Shown: positions 16,301 through 25,087 of the stretch, piece after piece | Layout of the letters: every line of letters starts with the position of its first letter | Position numbering within the stretch: the first letter of the stretch is position 1 | Source of the DNA: a virus | IMG/VR virus record: IMGVR_UViG_3300025030_000281 | Coordinates: 1-36,494 of that record | Length of the DNA stretch: 36,494 bases | Direction: 5' to 3' (one strand) | Notes under the pieces: model-generated | Seen by the model: only the letters and a program-made list of their open reading frames with translations | Told to the model about the DNA's origin: nothing | Database searches by the model: none | Program-made: the position numbers and the translations under genes

Positions 16301-18145
16301 ATGTCGTTTGCTAGTAGTCGCTTTCGGCCGTCGCCAAATTTTATTGCTGGTACAGCGTCTATTGATGGCGACCTAATAGTCTCTGGATCGATAACAGTCC
16401 TTGGCTCCTCCAGTTTTTCTGGTTCTTCCGAAACCGCTTCTAACCTCGGTTCTGGCGAAGGAACTTTTGCACAAAAAGTTGGCATCGATTTACAATTCAA
16501 AAGCCTTGTTGGACAAGGAAGCATTGCAATTTCTTCTGATGCCACTCAAATATATATTTCTTCTTCCGCAAGTGGTTCTGGTGGTGGCGGTTCTGGTGAT
16601 GTAACAAATGCGGTTAACGTTGGTGCTGGTCAAGGTATTTTTGCAAACAAATCTGGTTCAGTTTTGCAGTTCAGAAGTATTGTCGCTTCGGGAAGCATTG
16701 GAATAACGTCAGGTTCTGATTCTATTACAATTTTTAGCACTGGTGGTGGCACGACATTTGAAGAATATGAGCAAATACAAACCGCTTCCAGCGGACAAAC
16801 ATCATTTCCATTAACAAATACGCCAGTTGACGTCAATGATATTGTTTTTTATGTAAATGGATTAGCTTATCAGAATGGAATTGATTTTACTTCCACAACT
16901 TCTGCTATAACTTGGTTGAATTCTCCGTTTTTAATGGAAGACGGAGATGACATAATCATAACTTATAGTATTTCTGGTTCTGGTGGCGCTGGAGAAGCCA
17001 ATACAGCATCAAATATTGGCATTGGACAAGGTGTTTTTGCAAACAAATCTGGCGTTGATTTGCGTTTCAGAAGTTTACTGGCAACGGGTTTTGTTTCTAT
17101 ATTGTCTGGTTCTAACGAAATAACTATTTCTGGTTCTGGCGCGGCATTAAGTCATTCGGCGCAACATCAAGACGGCGGCTTCGACGAAATGGTGGTTAGT
17201 AATTTGCTTGGCGAATTATCTGACCCACAAAAAGTAAGAATTCGAAAGAATAGTGGTACTAATATCGGCGATAGGCCAAGATTAAACTTTCTAGAAGGCC
17301 CAGGAATCGTTTTAAATGTTTCTGACGACATTGTAAATGACGAAATAGACATTGAAATAAGTTCTTCTGTAACAGCTTCTGGCGAAGCTAATACGGCATC
17401 AAATATTGGTTCTGGCGAAGGCGTTTTTGCAAACAAGGCGGGCGTTGATTTACGTTTCCGAAGCTTATTAGCCACTGGTTCTGTTTCGTTAATATCTGGT
17501 TCTAATGCTATCACAATTTCTGGAACAGTAGGTGGAGATGTTTTTGGACCTTCATCAGTAACCGATAGGGTGGTAACAATTTATGATGGTACGTCTGGAA
17601 AATTAATACAAGATTCTTTGGTTACAATTGATATTTCAGGTGCCATTGATAATAATCAAGAAAAATATAATGGAATAAGATTTTACAATAAATCTGGAGT
17701 TGATCCATCTTCTCCAACACCTTCTGATGGTGATAGATATTACAATACTGATATGCATTTGGAAATGGTTTACGATGGATATAGGAGCAAATGGCTTTCT
17801 AACGAATCCATTATGATGCCTTTTGGTAGAGCTGGAACTACGGCGCAAGGGGTGTTCTTTAAGGGATCTGACGTAATTTTTACTTCCACAAATGGCTATA
17901 CTATGCCATTTAGTGGCACCATTGTTGCGGTCGGATACGCAAGAGATGATTCAGATGCGGCCGTATTTGAATTTTTATCAAGCGGAACGCAAATTGCTTT
18001 TATATCTTCCAGCGCAACGTCTGGAACAGATTACACAATTAATACTAACTTTAGCACTAGTCAGACTATTTCCGTAAGAAATCAATCAGGCGGCAATACC
18101 GTGACTGACGCGCAGGGCTGGTTCAGAGTTCGATGGAGAAGATAA
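16301..18145 (+). CDS. Fibre/appendage protein with repeated beta modules
   Basis: 614 residues, rich in G, S, T and N. A module of about 45 residues (core GSGEGVFANK...DLRFRSL...SGSNEITIS) occurs four times, near residues 45-88, 107-147, 235-280 and 365-408. Between copies two and three lies a different module (QTSFPLTNTP, FYVNGL, AITWLNSPF; residues 157-225) that also occurs at 21396 and 26268. The C-terminus (GRAGTTAQGVFFKGSD, TMPFSGTIVAVGYARDDSD) is a separate domain, possibly the tip. Such proteins form trimeric fibres that bind the host. The start ATG 16301 has AGAGG about 10 bases upstream. Which tail position it occupies cannot be told. Confidence 0.75.
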   Translation: MSFASSRFRPSPNFIAGTASIDGDLIVSGSITVLGSSSFSGSSETASNLGSGEGTFAQKVGIDLQFKSLVGQGSIAISSDATQIYISSSASGSGGGGSGDVTNAVNVGAGQGIFANKSGSVLQFRSIVASGSIGITSGSDSITIFSTGGGTTFEEYEQIQTASSGQTSFPLTNTPVDVNDIVFYVNGLAYQNGIDFTSTTSAITWLNSPFLMEDGDDIIITYSISGSGGAGEANTASNIGIGQGVFANKSGVDLRFRSLLATGFVSILSGSNEITISGSGAALSHSAQHQDGGFDEMVVSNLLGELSDPQKVRIRKNSGTNIGDRPRLNFLEGPGIVLNVSDDIVNDEIDIEISSSVTASGEANTASNIGSGEGVFANKAGVDLRFRSLLATGSVSLISGSNAITISGTVGGDVFGPSSVTDRVVTIYDGTSGKLIQDSLVTIDISGAIDNNQEKYNGIRFYNKSGVDPSSPTPSDGDRYYNTDMHLEMVYDGYRSKWLSNESIMMPFGRAGTTAQGVFFKGSDVIFTSTNGYTMPFSGTIVAVGYARDDSDAAVFEFLSSGTQIAFISSSATSGTDYTINTNFSTSQTISVRNQSGGNTVTDAQGWFRVRWRR

Positions 18146-18151
18146 TATATT

Positions 18152-19603
18152 ATGGGAATAACGGCATACAATCAAACTACTGGTTCTTTACTTCTTGATG
18201 ATTTATCTGTTCCGAACAGAATATTGCCAGCTTCTGGAAGCGGTAGTGTAATTTTAACAGACTATAATAAGGTTTATCAAATACAGTCTGACGGACAACT
18301 TTTGACATACGTTCAAAGCGGTTCTGTTGTGTTTGACATTGGTACAGGAATATTAAACACTTCGTCTTCTTTGGCACTACTGAACAATGTTTCTAGTTCT
18401 GCTATTTTGTCTGCTTCAAATACAGGTTCTGGGATTGGAACATTCTCGGAAAAGCAAGGGACAACTTTTATTTTTAAGAGTATTTCTGGTAGTGGTGGTG
18501 TCGTTGTTTCCAGTTCAAACGGAACGATAATAATTTCCAGTTCGATTACTTCTGGTTCTGGAACTGGAGAAACAAACACGGCGTCAAATACTGGCTCTGG
18601 TGAAGGCGTTTTTGCTAATAAAGTTGGTGTTGATTTGCGTTTTAGAAGTTTATCTGGAAGTGGAGCCGTGTCGATATTGAGCTCGAGCCAATCAATTACT
18701 ATTTCAAGCTCGTTAGTGCCAGAATCGCTTTTAAAAAGTACCGTTAAATATGCCACGACGTCATCAATCGCATTAACGGGATTGGTTTCAGTCGACAACA
18801 ATACAGTACTATTACCAGCATCTTCTGGAGATAGAATTCTTGTGAAACATCAAACAAATAGTGTAGATAATGGAATTTATATTGCTTCGACAGGTTCATG
18901 GCAAAGAGCACCAGATTATACAAGTGGTTCGAGAGTAATGCACGGTGAAATGACTCACGTTTTTGATGGGCATTCGCACAAACATTCGATTTTTGTGTTG
19001 CATTCAAGTGATATTAATGCCAATATTGGCACGTCGACGCTCGATTATGATAGACTATATGGATATGGTATTGGAAGTTATATTATAATACCAGAGGCGT
19101 GTGTAGCAGGAAATTCTACAAGAATAGCACAAACGGTTTTAGAAGGCGGAAGTTATTTAATAACAAATCCCGTTAGATTTAATAGGATTATTGCTAAATT
19201 TACAGCCGTTACATCAAATCCAACCATAACAATCCAATTATTTCAGGGCGACGGAGGCATTGATTCAAATGTTGTTTATCGTGTTGCAACTGTTTTTTCT
19301 GCCAGTTTATCGTCTGGGTCAGCGACATATTCGTTCCCAATGGCTGAAGGTATGGTTGAACTTGATCAAGGCATTGTTTATTGTTTGTTTGGAAGAAATT
19401 CTATAACTGGGTCGGCGACATTTAGAACATACGTTGTACAAACATTAGATTTGATAAATTCAGATGTACCTGCTGGATCATATCCAGCATCCTTTGTTAC
19501 TTTGATTTCTGCTGCGACAACAAGCAGTGTTTTTTTTCCAGCAGTTCAAGCAACTAGCTCTGTTGCAGACGTTCTTCCAATATTGAGATTAGCGTATGTC
19601 TAA
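18152..19603 (+). CDS. Fibre/appendage protein sharing modules with its neighbour
   Basis: 483 residues starting 6 bases after the previous fibre gene. Two copies of the FANK...FRSL module occur near residues 89-131 and 143-187. They are followed by a second module known from phage fibres (KYATTSSIALTGL, GDRILVKHQTNSVDNGIYIA, WQRAPDYTSG; about 193-270), which is also found in the 21396 protein. The C-terminal 180 residues (YIIIPEACVAGNSTRIAQTV through YCLFGRNSITG) form a different beta-rich domain, a candidate receptor-binding or carbohydrate-contacting tip. No catalytic motif is visible. The gene probably arose by module exchange with 16301. Confidence 0.72.
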   Translation: MGITAYNQTTGSLLLDDLSVPNRILPASGSGSVILTDYNKVYQIQSDGQLLTYVQSGSVVFDIGTGILNTSSSLALLNNVSSSAILSASNTGSGIGTFSEKQGTTFIFKSISGSGGVVVSSSNGTIIISSSITSGSGTGETNTASNTGSGEGVFANKVGVDLRFRSLSGSGAVSILSSSQSITISSSLVPESLLKSTVKYATTSSIALTGLVSVDNNTVLLPASSGDRILVKHQTNSVDNGIYIASTGSWQRAPDYTSGSRVMHGEMTHVFDGHSHKHSIFVLHSSDINANIGTSTLDYDRLYGYGIGSYIIIPEACVAGNSTRIAQTVLEGGSYLITNPVRFNRIIAKFTAVTSNPTITIQLFQGDGGIDSNVVYRVATVFSASLSSGSATYSFPMAEGMVELDQGIVYCLFGRNSITGSATFRTYVVQTLDLINSDVPAGSYPASFVTLISAATTSSVFFPAVQATSSVADVLPILRLAYV

Positions 19604-19620
19604 ACTAATTATTAATTAAC

Positions 19621-20127
19621 ATGTGGTCGTTTATCTATAGAAGTGAATTTCAGGATATAGAAACAAAAATATCAAGTTCCACTGGTCTATTGCCAAGTTT
19701 TATAAAAACCGCATGGGTGCCTGAAGTGGCTGTTGTATTTAATGATGATTTGACTTTAGTTGAAAAACAATCTTTGGATGAGTTCATGAACACTAGAAGG
19801 CTTTCTTTTCATAGAAAAGATGAATATACAACTCAAACTACTGGTAGTTCTGGTGTAATGTTCGAGCCGAAATATGCGGAAGAAGAATATAACTCTCAAG
19901 GAAGATTGTTATCGGAGAAGGAATATGCGTCAAAAGATAACAATGGAAATTATACAAACATGAGAAAGTCTACGGAATATGTCTACAACAATGGTGGAAT
20001 TCTTTTGAAAAAAATTGTTAATTCTTATAATGGTAATAATACAATTGAAGACTCAATAACATACAATTATTCGACTCAAAAAACAGCAAATAATGTAAGA
20101 ATTAAAATAAGAAGAGAGGGAACTTAA
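19621..20127 (+). CDS. Unknown protein in the fibre block
   Basis: 168 residues. The N-terminal half is compact (WSFIYRSEFQDIETKI, TAWVPEVAVVFNDDLTLVEK). The C-terminal half contains short repeated Tyr/Asn/Gly-rich strands (EEYNSQGRLLSEKEYAS, STEYVYNNGGILLKKIVN, SITYNYSTQ) resembling RHS/YD-like beta strands, but too few to call. It follows an AT-rich gap with ACTAATTATTAATTAAC and precedes a gene at one-base distance. It is probably virion-associated from its place between fibre genes; the function is unknown. Confidence 0.55.
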   Translation: MWSFIYRSEFQDIETKISSSTGLLPSFIKTAWVPEVAVVFNDDLTLVEKQSLDEFMNTRRLSFHRKDEYTTQTTGSSGVMFEPKYAEEEYNSQGRLLSEKEYASKDNNGNYTNMRKSTEYVYNNGGILLKKIVNSYNGNNTIEDSITYNYSTQKTANNVRIKIRREGT

Positions 20128-20128
20128 T

Positions 20129-20854
20129 ATGACTTCGATAATGCCAGGAATTTTGCTGCCCGCTCTTGAAGAGGATGGCAAACAACTTGTTGTCACTTCT
20201 CCTTCTACGGATGGGTTTAAAACTTGGTTCACTGGTGTTGGAGATTCTGGTTCTGTAAAAGGCGCTGGAAGTAAGTTTCATTTATCCTGGTCAGTTGGTG
20301 ATGGAAGAGGAGAAAAAACCGTAGAATTTTCTTTTAATTCGCCAATAGAAGTTCATGACGGGCAAGTGATTTTCAAGCCAGTTGATAATTGGAGTTTTGA
20401 TGATTCTGTTACTTTTTATGCTGTTTTACCATCTACAAACGTGAGTGTAAATGATTCAGGTGAGGGTAATTGCAATTCAATTGATACAGGACAAGGGTTT
20501 AACATAATAATTCCAGCAATTTCTGGAGCGCACGACGTAGATTTGGCGAAAGCCGTCCCAGTTCCATCTGACGATTCGACTGGCTATTGGGATGTAAATC
20601 ACAATACTGGAGTTGTTTCCATGTCCACTTCTCCAGGTTCGGCTAGATGGAATTTAATCACTGCTGAAATAAAAGTTGTTTTTATTATGAAAGTTCCTCT
20701 TGGACACCATACAGGAGTGTTGGATGTTGATGTGTACAAAGTTGAATGGATACATCCAAATTGGAAAATGGTTATGAAGATTGATAAACAAAGCGCTGGG
20801 GCTGGAGATGTAGCTGCGTGGTTGCTTTGTTTTAGGAGAGATACGGCAATATGA
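20129..20854 (+). CDS. Unknown beta-rich virion-like protein
   Basis: 241 residues with GAGAGGG as ribosome binding site. The sequence is beta-rich and aromatic (FKTWFTGVGDSG, FHLSWSVGDGRG, FSFNSPIEVHDGQVIFKP, WNLITAEIKVVFIMKVP), compatible with a jelly-roll or carbohydrate-binding-like fold. The mid region has clustered glycines and asparagines (NDSGEGNCNSIDTGQGFN). I recognise no family. The stop overlaps the next ATG as ATGA, so it is translated together with the NlpC/P60-like hydrolase. A tail appendage or adaptor protein is the most likely role, from context only. Confidence 0.55.
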   Translation: MTSIMPGILLPALEEDGKQLVVTSPSTDGFKTWFTGVGDSGSVKGAGSKFHLSWSVGDGRGEKTVEFSFNSPIEVHDGQVIFKPVDNWSFDDSVTFYAVLPSTNVSVNDSGEGNCNSIDTGQGFNIIIPAISGAHDVDLAKAVPVPSDDSTGYWDVNHNTGVVSMSTSPGSARWNLITAEIKVVFIMKVPLGHHTGVLDVDVYKVEWIHPNWKMVMKIDKQSAGAGDVAAWLLCFRRDTAI

Positions 20855-21357
20855 TTACGATAATTTTTACAAGACCTAAAAAATGGTCTTTATTGTCTTG
20901 GTTGATAAAGAAGTTCACAAAAAGTCAAGCTAGTCATATGATGATAGGTCTTGAAATGTACGGCGTACCAGTCGTAATTCATTCTACAATGGGTGGAGTG
21001 CAAATTACTCCTAGAAAAAAGCAAATGGTGAACAATGAAATTCTAGAGGAATATAAATTTATTCCTGATGTCACAAATGGATTAAAACATTCTTTTGATC
21101 ATTTAGGCGAAAGATATGATTATGTTGGATTACTTGGTTACGCAATAATACTTATTATGTGGAGGTGGTTTAGAAGGAAAATGAAAAATCCTCTAGCATC
21201 TCCAACTGCTCTGGTGTGTAGTGAATTTGTTCTTCATGTAAATCATGATGGACAAATAAAAGAATGGGAAGGATTGGATCCAGAGAGAACTACACCGCAG
21301 GATTTGATAGAAATCTGCCGCTTAAATGGCAGTTTTGTTCGTGTTAATAACAATTAA
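20851..21357 (+). CDS. Permuted NlpC/P60-like (YiiX-type) cysteine hydrolase
   Basis: 168 residues. The order of motifs is that of circularly permuted papain-like hydrolases: a histidine in QASHMMIGLE (H29) near the N-terminus and the probable nucleophile in PTALVCSEFV (C123) near the C-terminus, with RYDYVGLLGYA between. Members of this fold cleave amide or thioester bonds, including peptidoglycan peptides or lipid-linked substrates; the substrate cannot be read from the sequence. A hydrophobic stretch (YVGLLGYAIILIMWRWF) may bind membrane or simply be core. The gene overlaps the previous one (ATGA) and is followed by a fibre gene. A virion-borne cell-wall hydrolase or a post-entry host-modifying enzyme are both possible. 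Confidence 0.65.
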   Translation: MITIIFTRPKKWSLLSWLIKKFTKSQASHMMIGLEMYGVPVVIHSTMGGVQITPRKKQMVNNEILEEYKFIPDVTNGLKHSFDHLGERYDYVGLLGYAIILIMWRWFRRKMKNPLASPTALVCSEFVLHVNHDGQIKEWEGLDPERTTPQDLIEICRLNGSFVRVNNN

Positions 21358-21395
21358 CACAACTAGTTAAACTATTTTGAAAGAGAGGTGAATAT

Positions 21396-22670
21396 ATGAG
21401 TTTCTTAAAAGGAAAACAAATAGCCACTGGATCTGACGGTATAGCAACTGCCAATTTAAATGATGGTATTTTGTCGGCAGACGCAGCGGGTCGGCTCAAG
21501 GTGGCTTCTAATTTTTTTGATACAACGACAACGGTTTCGGCAAAGTTTCAAACTGCGTCAATTCCGCTTAATCGTCTCGAAGAAGCAGTTCTTCAGGCGG
21601 ATGGTGGGCAAGCGCTCACGGCCGATTGGAACGTTGGCGGAGTGTTTAAGGTTACAGGGTTGCCAACGCCAACTGACGCGTCTGACGCTGTTCCAAAAAG
21701 CTATGTTGATGCTACGGCAAATGGCTTAGACTGGAAAGCTAGCGTTCGAATGGCGACAACTGGTACATTGTCAAGCCATAACTTTGTTACGGCGGCTGGT
21801 GGTTTTGCATCAATGACTTCGTCTGTAAATCAGACGTTGCCGCCACTTGACTCAGGTTCAATTACGTGGGCGGTTAATGACCGTATTTTAGTTAAGAACG
21901 AAGCGAGTGGTTCTCAAAATGGTTTGTATTATGTCGTACAAACTGGTTCGGCGGCATTGCCATGGATTATTGCTCGTACAACCGACGCTGACGCCGATGC
22001 GGAAGTTTCTGCTGGTTTAGCAATCTTCGTTGAAGAAGGTACAACTTACAGCGACAGTGGTTGGGTGTTGGCGACAGATAATCCAATTTCTCTAAACACT
22101 ACGTCACTATTGTTTACACAATTCAATGGCGCTGGTGCAATTACGGCTGGCGATGGCCTTACAAAAACAGGCAATACACTGAATGTTATTGGCGGTCCTG
22201 GCATTATCGTTTTGTCAGACAATATCGAAGCTTCTTTCTATAGTGGCTCTACAACGACAGTTAGCGCTGGCGTCGCAGCTTCACTTGGAACGTCTGTTTC
22301 GATGTCGCGCGGCGATCACGTTCACGCAATTTACACAGCAACACCAACGGGGTTCGGTAGCTCGAACACCGAAGGAACGTCAAATGCTCTTGCGAGAGCA
22401 GACCACGTTCACCAAAGAGATATAGCAAGACAAGTAAACGTTGCTATAACGGCTGCTGTGTCGACGGATCAACCATTGCCAGGTATGGGCATTACTCCGA
22501 TAACAAGTTCGGGTGTTGTTGTATATCTCAACGGTTTAATGCAACGTCAAGGTTCTGGTTTCGATTACACAATTTCTGGCGCCACAATCACATGGTTGGC
22601 TGGAACAGGAACTGGTGTCGACCTAGCTACGAATGATGAATTGCAAGTTACATTTGATAGTGCCTCTTAA
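21396..22670 (+). CDS. Fibre protein with HxH motifs
   Basis: 424 residues with GAGAGGTGA as ribosome binding site. The N-terminus (KGKQIATGSDGIATANLNDG, ADGGQALTADWNVGG, LPTPTDASDAVPKSYVDA) is typical of phage fibre proteins, as is the next module (GLDWKASVRMATTGTL, NDRILVKNEASGSQNGLYYV). Two DHVH sequences (GDHVHAI and RADHVHQ) give HxH pairs that in trimeric fibres such as T4 gp37 bind metal ions along the axis. The C-terminus repeats the VNG/ITW module also found at 16301 and 26268. The gene is visibly less AT-rich than most of its neighbours. It probably belongs to the host-recognition apparatus. Confidence 0.78.
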   Translation: MSFLKGKQIATGSDGIATANLNDGILSADAAGRLKVASNFFDTTTTVSAKFQTASIPLNRLEEAVLQADGGQALTADWNVGGVFKVTGLPTPTDASDAVPKSYVDATANGLDWKASVRMATTGTLSSHNFVTAAGGFASMTSSVNQTLPPLDSGSITWAVNDRILVKNEASGSQNGLYYVVQTGSAALPWIIARTTDADADAEVSAGLAIFVEEGTTYSDSGWVLATDNPISLNTTSLLFTQFNGAGAITAGDGLTKTGNTLNVIGGPGIIVLSDNIEASFYSGSTTTVSAGVAASLGTSVSMSRGDHVHAIYTATPTGFGSSNTEGTSNALARADHVHQRDIARQVNVAITAAVSTDQPLPGMGITPITSSGVVVYLNGLMQRQGSGFDYTISGATITWLAGTGTGVDLATNDELQVTFDSAS

Positions 22671-22692
22671 TATAACCATCTATTTAGTGTAG

Positions 22693-23250
22693 ATGGACAA
22701 AACTGCTAATTATGGTGTTGATGGGGGAGGTTCTCTCCCCCAAGCACTTCCAAAACAAAAAACTCAAATTGCTGCTAAACAAGTTCGCGGTGTCGAAGAC
22801 CCTGCAACGGTTATATGTGTCCCAGTGCATTTGGGCGACGGTATCAAATGGTGGAGCTATGATGATATTTTGATTGGAGGTATAAAAGTTAATGGAACTC
22901 CTGTCAAAGAAAAAGATGGCCTAGGTCATTCTGTTCTCGGCTATCTTCCAATACCAATTCCTCGTTCGTGGGGAGAGAGAGAGTTTAACGTTGTTGTTGA
23001 ATATGAAGCGGAAGATGGAGAAGCAAAATTTAAATTTAAGTTATTTTATGGATGCGGTGACCCATCCGAACTTCATTTAGGTGAGTCTCAAGTTTTAACG
23101 GGAAAAGCTGGAAAGAAAGAAAGAATTTATTTCAAACTAAATCCAGAATGTCTTGTTAGAAATGAATTGATTAGAGTTTCCTTAGATATTGCTAGAGAAA
23201 CACCTCATCCAATTTTAATCTACGGAGTTTGGCTTGAATTAAAGTCTTAG
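22693..23250 (+). CDS. Unknown virion-like protein
   Basis: 185 residues. It has a flexible start (GVDGGGSLPQALPKQKTQ) and then a beta-rich domain: ATVICVPVHLGDGIKWWSYD, LGYLPIPIPRSW, EFNVVVEYEAEDG, KFKFKLFYGCGD, HPILIYGVWLEL. The pattern of alternating hydrophobic strands suggests a beta sandwich. It sits between two fibre genes with short gaps, and CTATTTA lies just before the start. I recognise no family; a fibre adaptor, chaperone or baseplate-peripheral protein is possible. Confidence 0.55.
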   Translation: MDKTANYGVDGGGSLPQALPKQKTQIAAKQVRGVEDPATVICVPVHLGDGIKWWSYDDILIGGIKVNGTPVKEKDGLGHSVLGYLPIPIPRSWGEREFNVVVEYEAEDGEAKFKFKLFYGCGDPSELHLGESQVLTGKAGKKERIYFKLNPECLVRNELIRVSLDIARETPHPILIYGVWLELKS

Positions 23251-23264
23251 TCAAATAGATAACC

Positions 23265-25013
23265 ATGACTGGCAAGACAAAATTAAAACAATTATCTATT
23301 GAGTCTGGCTCTCATGGGTATATGGCCATTATTAATAGTTCTTCTTCGGAACCTCATTGGGAGACATCCGACAGAATTATCATAAGTGGTTCAAATATTC
23401 GATTATCTGGCAATGTTGCTTTTACAGGAAATGTAATTGCAAGAGACGGATTAACAGGTTCCCTTCAGAAAGTATTTGATGGCTCTGATTATCTTGTTGC
23501 AGGAACAAATATAACTCTTGCTACAGGTTCTAATGGAACCGTAACTATTACTTCAGCAACTGGCAGCGGTGGTCCTCCATCTGGACCAGCGGGAGGAGAT
23601 TTGTCTGGAACCTATCCCGACCCAGTTGTTGTAAAATTGCAACCAATTGTAACGATTTCTAATTCTGGTTCGATTACATTTTCTGGCTCCGACGGGAGTA
23701 TAATCTTAAAAGCAGATGAAACTTCGACATTATTAGGTTCTGGTTCGCACGGAACTATCGGCGTTGGTTCGGTTTGTATTGGAAGGAATTCTCTCGCGTC
23801 TGGCATTGATAGCACGGTTGTTGGTAAATTGGCGACTGGTTCAGCGACAAATACCGTTGCTATAGGAGAGTCTTCAGAGGCAACTTCTCTTGGAAATATT
23901 GCCGTTGGTGAAGGTGCACGTGCTGTTGCGACATCCTGCATTGCGATGGGAGATTTTGCTCAGGCGCAAGGAATTACGTGTATTTCTATTGGAAATTCAT
24001 CTGCTACAGTTCGAACGGGTGATATTGCCATAGGACATTCTGCTACAACAACAGTTGGAGGTGGAGGCACTAATATAGTTTTTGGGAATTCTGCGTTATG
24101 TATTGGTGGATTAGCGGGAATTACAATTGGATCCAATGCCCTAACTAAAGGTGGTGGAAGTGGTTCCATCACAATTGGTACAAATTCTACCATAGAAGGA
24201 GACAGAGCTATCTTGATTGGCAGAACGTCTCAATTGTCTGGCTCCAATAGTATTGCTATTGGAGCATTTTCAAGCGTCTCAGCTTCGAATTCAATTGCTT
24301 TAGGAAACCAAGTATCGTCTGTCTCTTCTTCTCAATTTATTGTCGGGAGTACAACATCACCAATAACAGATGTTTATATTGGACAGGGAGAAATTGCATC
24401 TTCTCCAGGAGCGATAACATACCACGCCGCTGATGCTTCTGGTTCAAACATTAGCGGTGGAAAAATGATTATTGCTTCAGGAAAATCAACTGGTACTGGG
24501 CGCGGAGATGTATATTTGTACGTGTCACCATCGGGTTCTTCAGGCGCTTCGTCAAATACATTGACGAGTGCGCTCGAGCTTGCTGCTAGTGGAAGTATGT
24601 TCAGAACTAATTTACATGTTTCGGGTTCTCTAAGTAAAACTGCTGGTTCTTTTTTAATAAACAATCCAACCCCAGGAAAGAACGAGGCAAAACTTCGTCA
24701 TAGTTTTGTCGAGTCTCCAACAAGAGGAGATAATCTTTATAGATTTTCAGTTATAATAAAAGAGAATTTTATGGCAGTCATCGAATTGCCAGATTATTTT
24801 AAGTATTTAAATGAAAATGTTCAAGTTTGGGTTAGTGCTGATGAACATTTTGGTCGTGCGTTTGGAAGAATAGACGATGAGTGTATAAATCTAGTTATAC
24901 AAGCGGATGCTATTGGAAAATATAATGTTTTGGTTATAGGGACCAGAAAAGATCCAGATGCAATATTTCATTGGGAAAACCAAGGTGGACTAGATTGGAA
25001 TGGCGCCAGGTAA
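23265..25013 (+). CDS. Fibre/adhesin with YadA-head-like repeats
   Basis: 582 residues. After an N-terminal region with the fibre motif GGDLSGTYPDP (about 109-119), residues about 163-360 hold roughly a dozen units of the type NSIAIGxxSxVSASNSIALG (for example NTVAIGESSEA, GNIAVGEGARA, TCIAMGDFAQAQG, GSITIGTNS, NSIAIGAFSSVSA). These are the short repeats that form the left-handed beta-roll head of trimeric autotransporter adhesins such as YadA. The last 110 residues (KLRHSFVESPTRGDNLYRF, FMAVIELPDYFKYLN, ECINLVIQADAIGKYN, IGTRKDPDAIFHWE) form a conserved-looking C-terminal fibre domain. The protein is probably trimeric and host-binding. Its 3' end is partly repeated after the downstream endonuclease. 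Confidence 0.8.
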   Translation: MTGKTKLKQLSIESGSHGYMAIINSSSSEPHWETSDRIIISGSNIRLSGNVAFTGNVIARDGLTGSLQKVFDGSDYLVAGTNITLATGSNGTVTITSATGSGGPPSGPAGGDLSGTYPDPVVVKLQPIVTISNSGSITFSGSDGSIILKADETSTLLGSGSHGTIGVGSVCIGRNSLASGIDSTVVGKLATGSATNTVAIGESSEATSLGNIAVGEGARAVATSCIAMGDFAQAQGITCISIGNSSATVRTGDIAIGHSATTTVGGGGTNIVFGNSALCIGGLAGITIGSNALTKGGGSGSITIGTNSTIEGDRAILIGRTSQLSGSNSIAIGAFSSVSASNSIALGNQVSSVSSSQFIVGSTTSPITDVYIGQGEIASSPGAITYHAADASGSNISGGKMIIASGKSTGTGRGDVYLYVSPSGSSGASSNTLTSALELAASGSMFRTNLHVSGSLSKTAGSFLINNPTPGKNEAKLRHSFVESPTRGDNLYRFSVIIKENFMAVIELPDYFKYLNENVQVWVSADEHFGRAFGRIDDECINLVIQADAIGKYNVLVIGTRKDPDAIFHWENQGGLDWNGAR

Positions 25014-25050
25014 ATAGGAAAAGCGGCGTGTCGATTTCAAAACAATTACA
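24995..25050 (+). repeat. Left copy of imperfect direct repeat flanking the third GIY-YIG gene
   Basis: It starts at TTGGAATGG near the end of the fibre gene, continues through TAAATAGGAAAA and ends in CAAAACAATTACA. The right copy at 25967-26029 runs TTGGAATGG, TAAAATAGGAAAA, CAAAACAAATTATA in the same order with small gaps and substitutions. The two copies bracket the endonuclease gene. Confidence 0.55.
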
Positions 25051-25087
25051 CCAGACAGCGATATTCGAGGAAGTGTTAAGTGAGTGA
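25028..25087 (+). pseudogene. Possible 5' remnant/duplicate of the 26006 gene, cut off by GIY-YIG insertion
   Basis: A GTG at 25028 opens a 19-codon frame beginning VSISKQ, nearly the same as the MAITKQ start of the 78-residue gene at 26006. Upstream, TAAATAGGAAAA at 25011-25022 parallels TAAAATAGGAAAA at 25988-26000, which is the ribosome binding site of the 26006 gene. The frame ends inside the start of the endonuclease gene. The simplest reading is that this is a leftover or duplicated 5' end of the downstream gene created when the endonuclease inserted. Confidence 0.45.
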
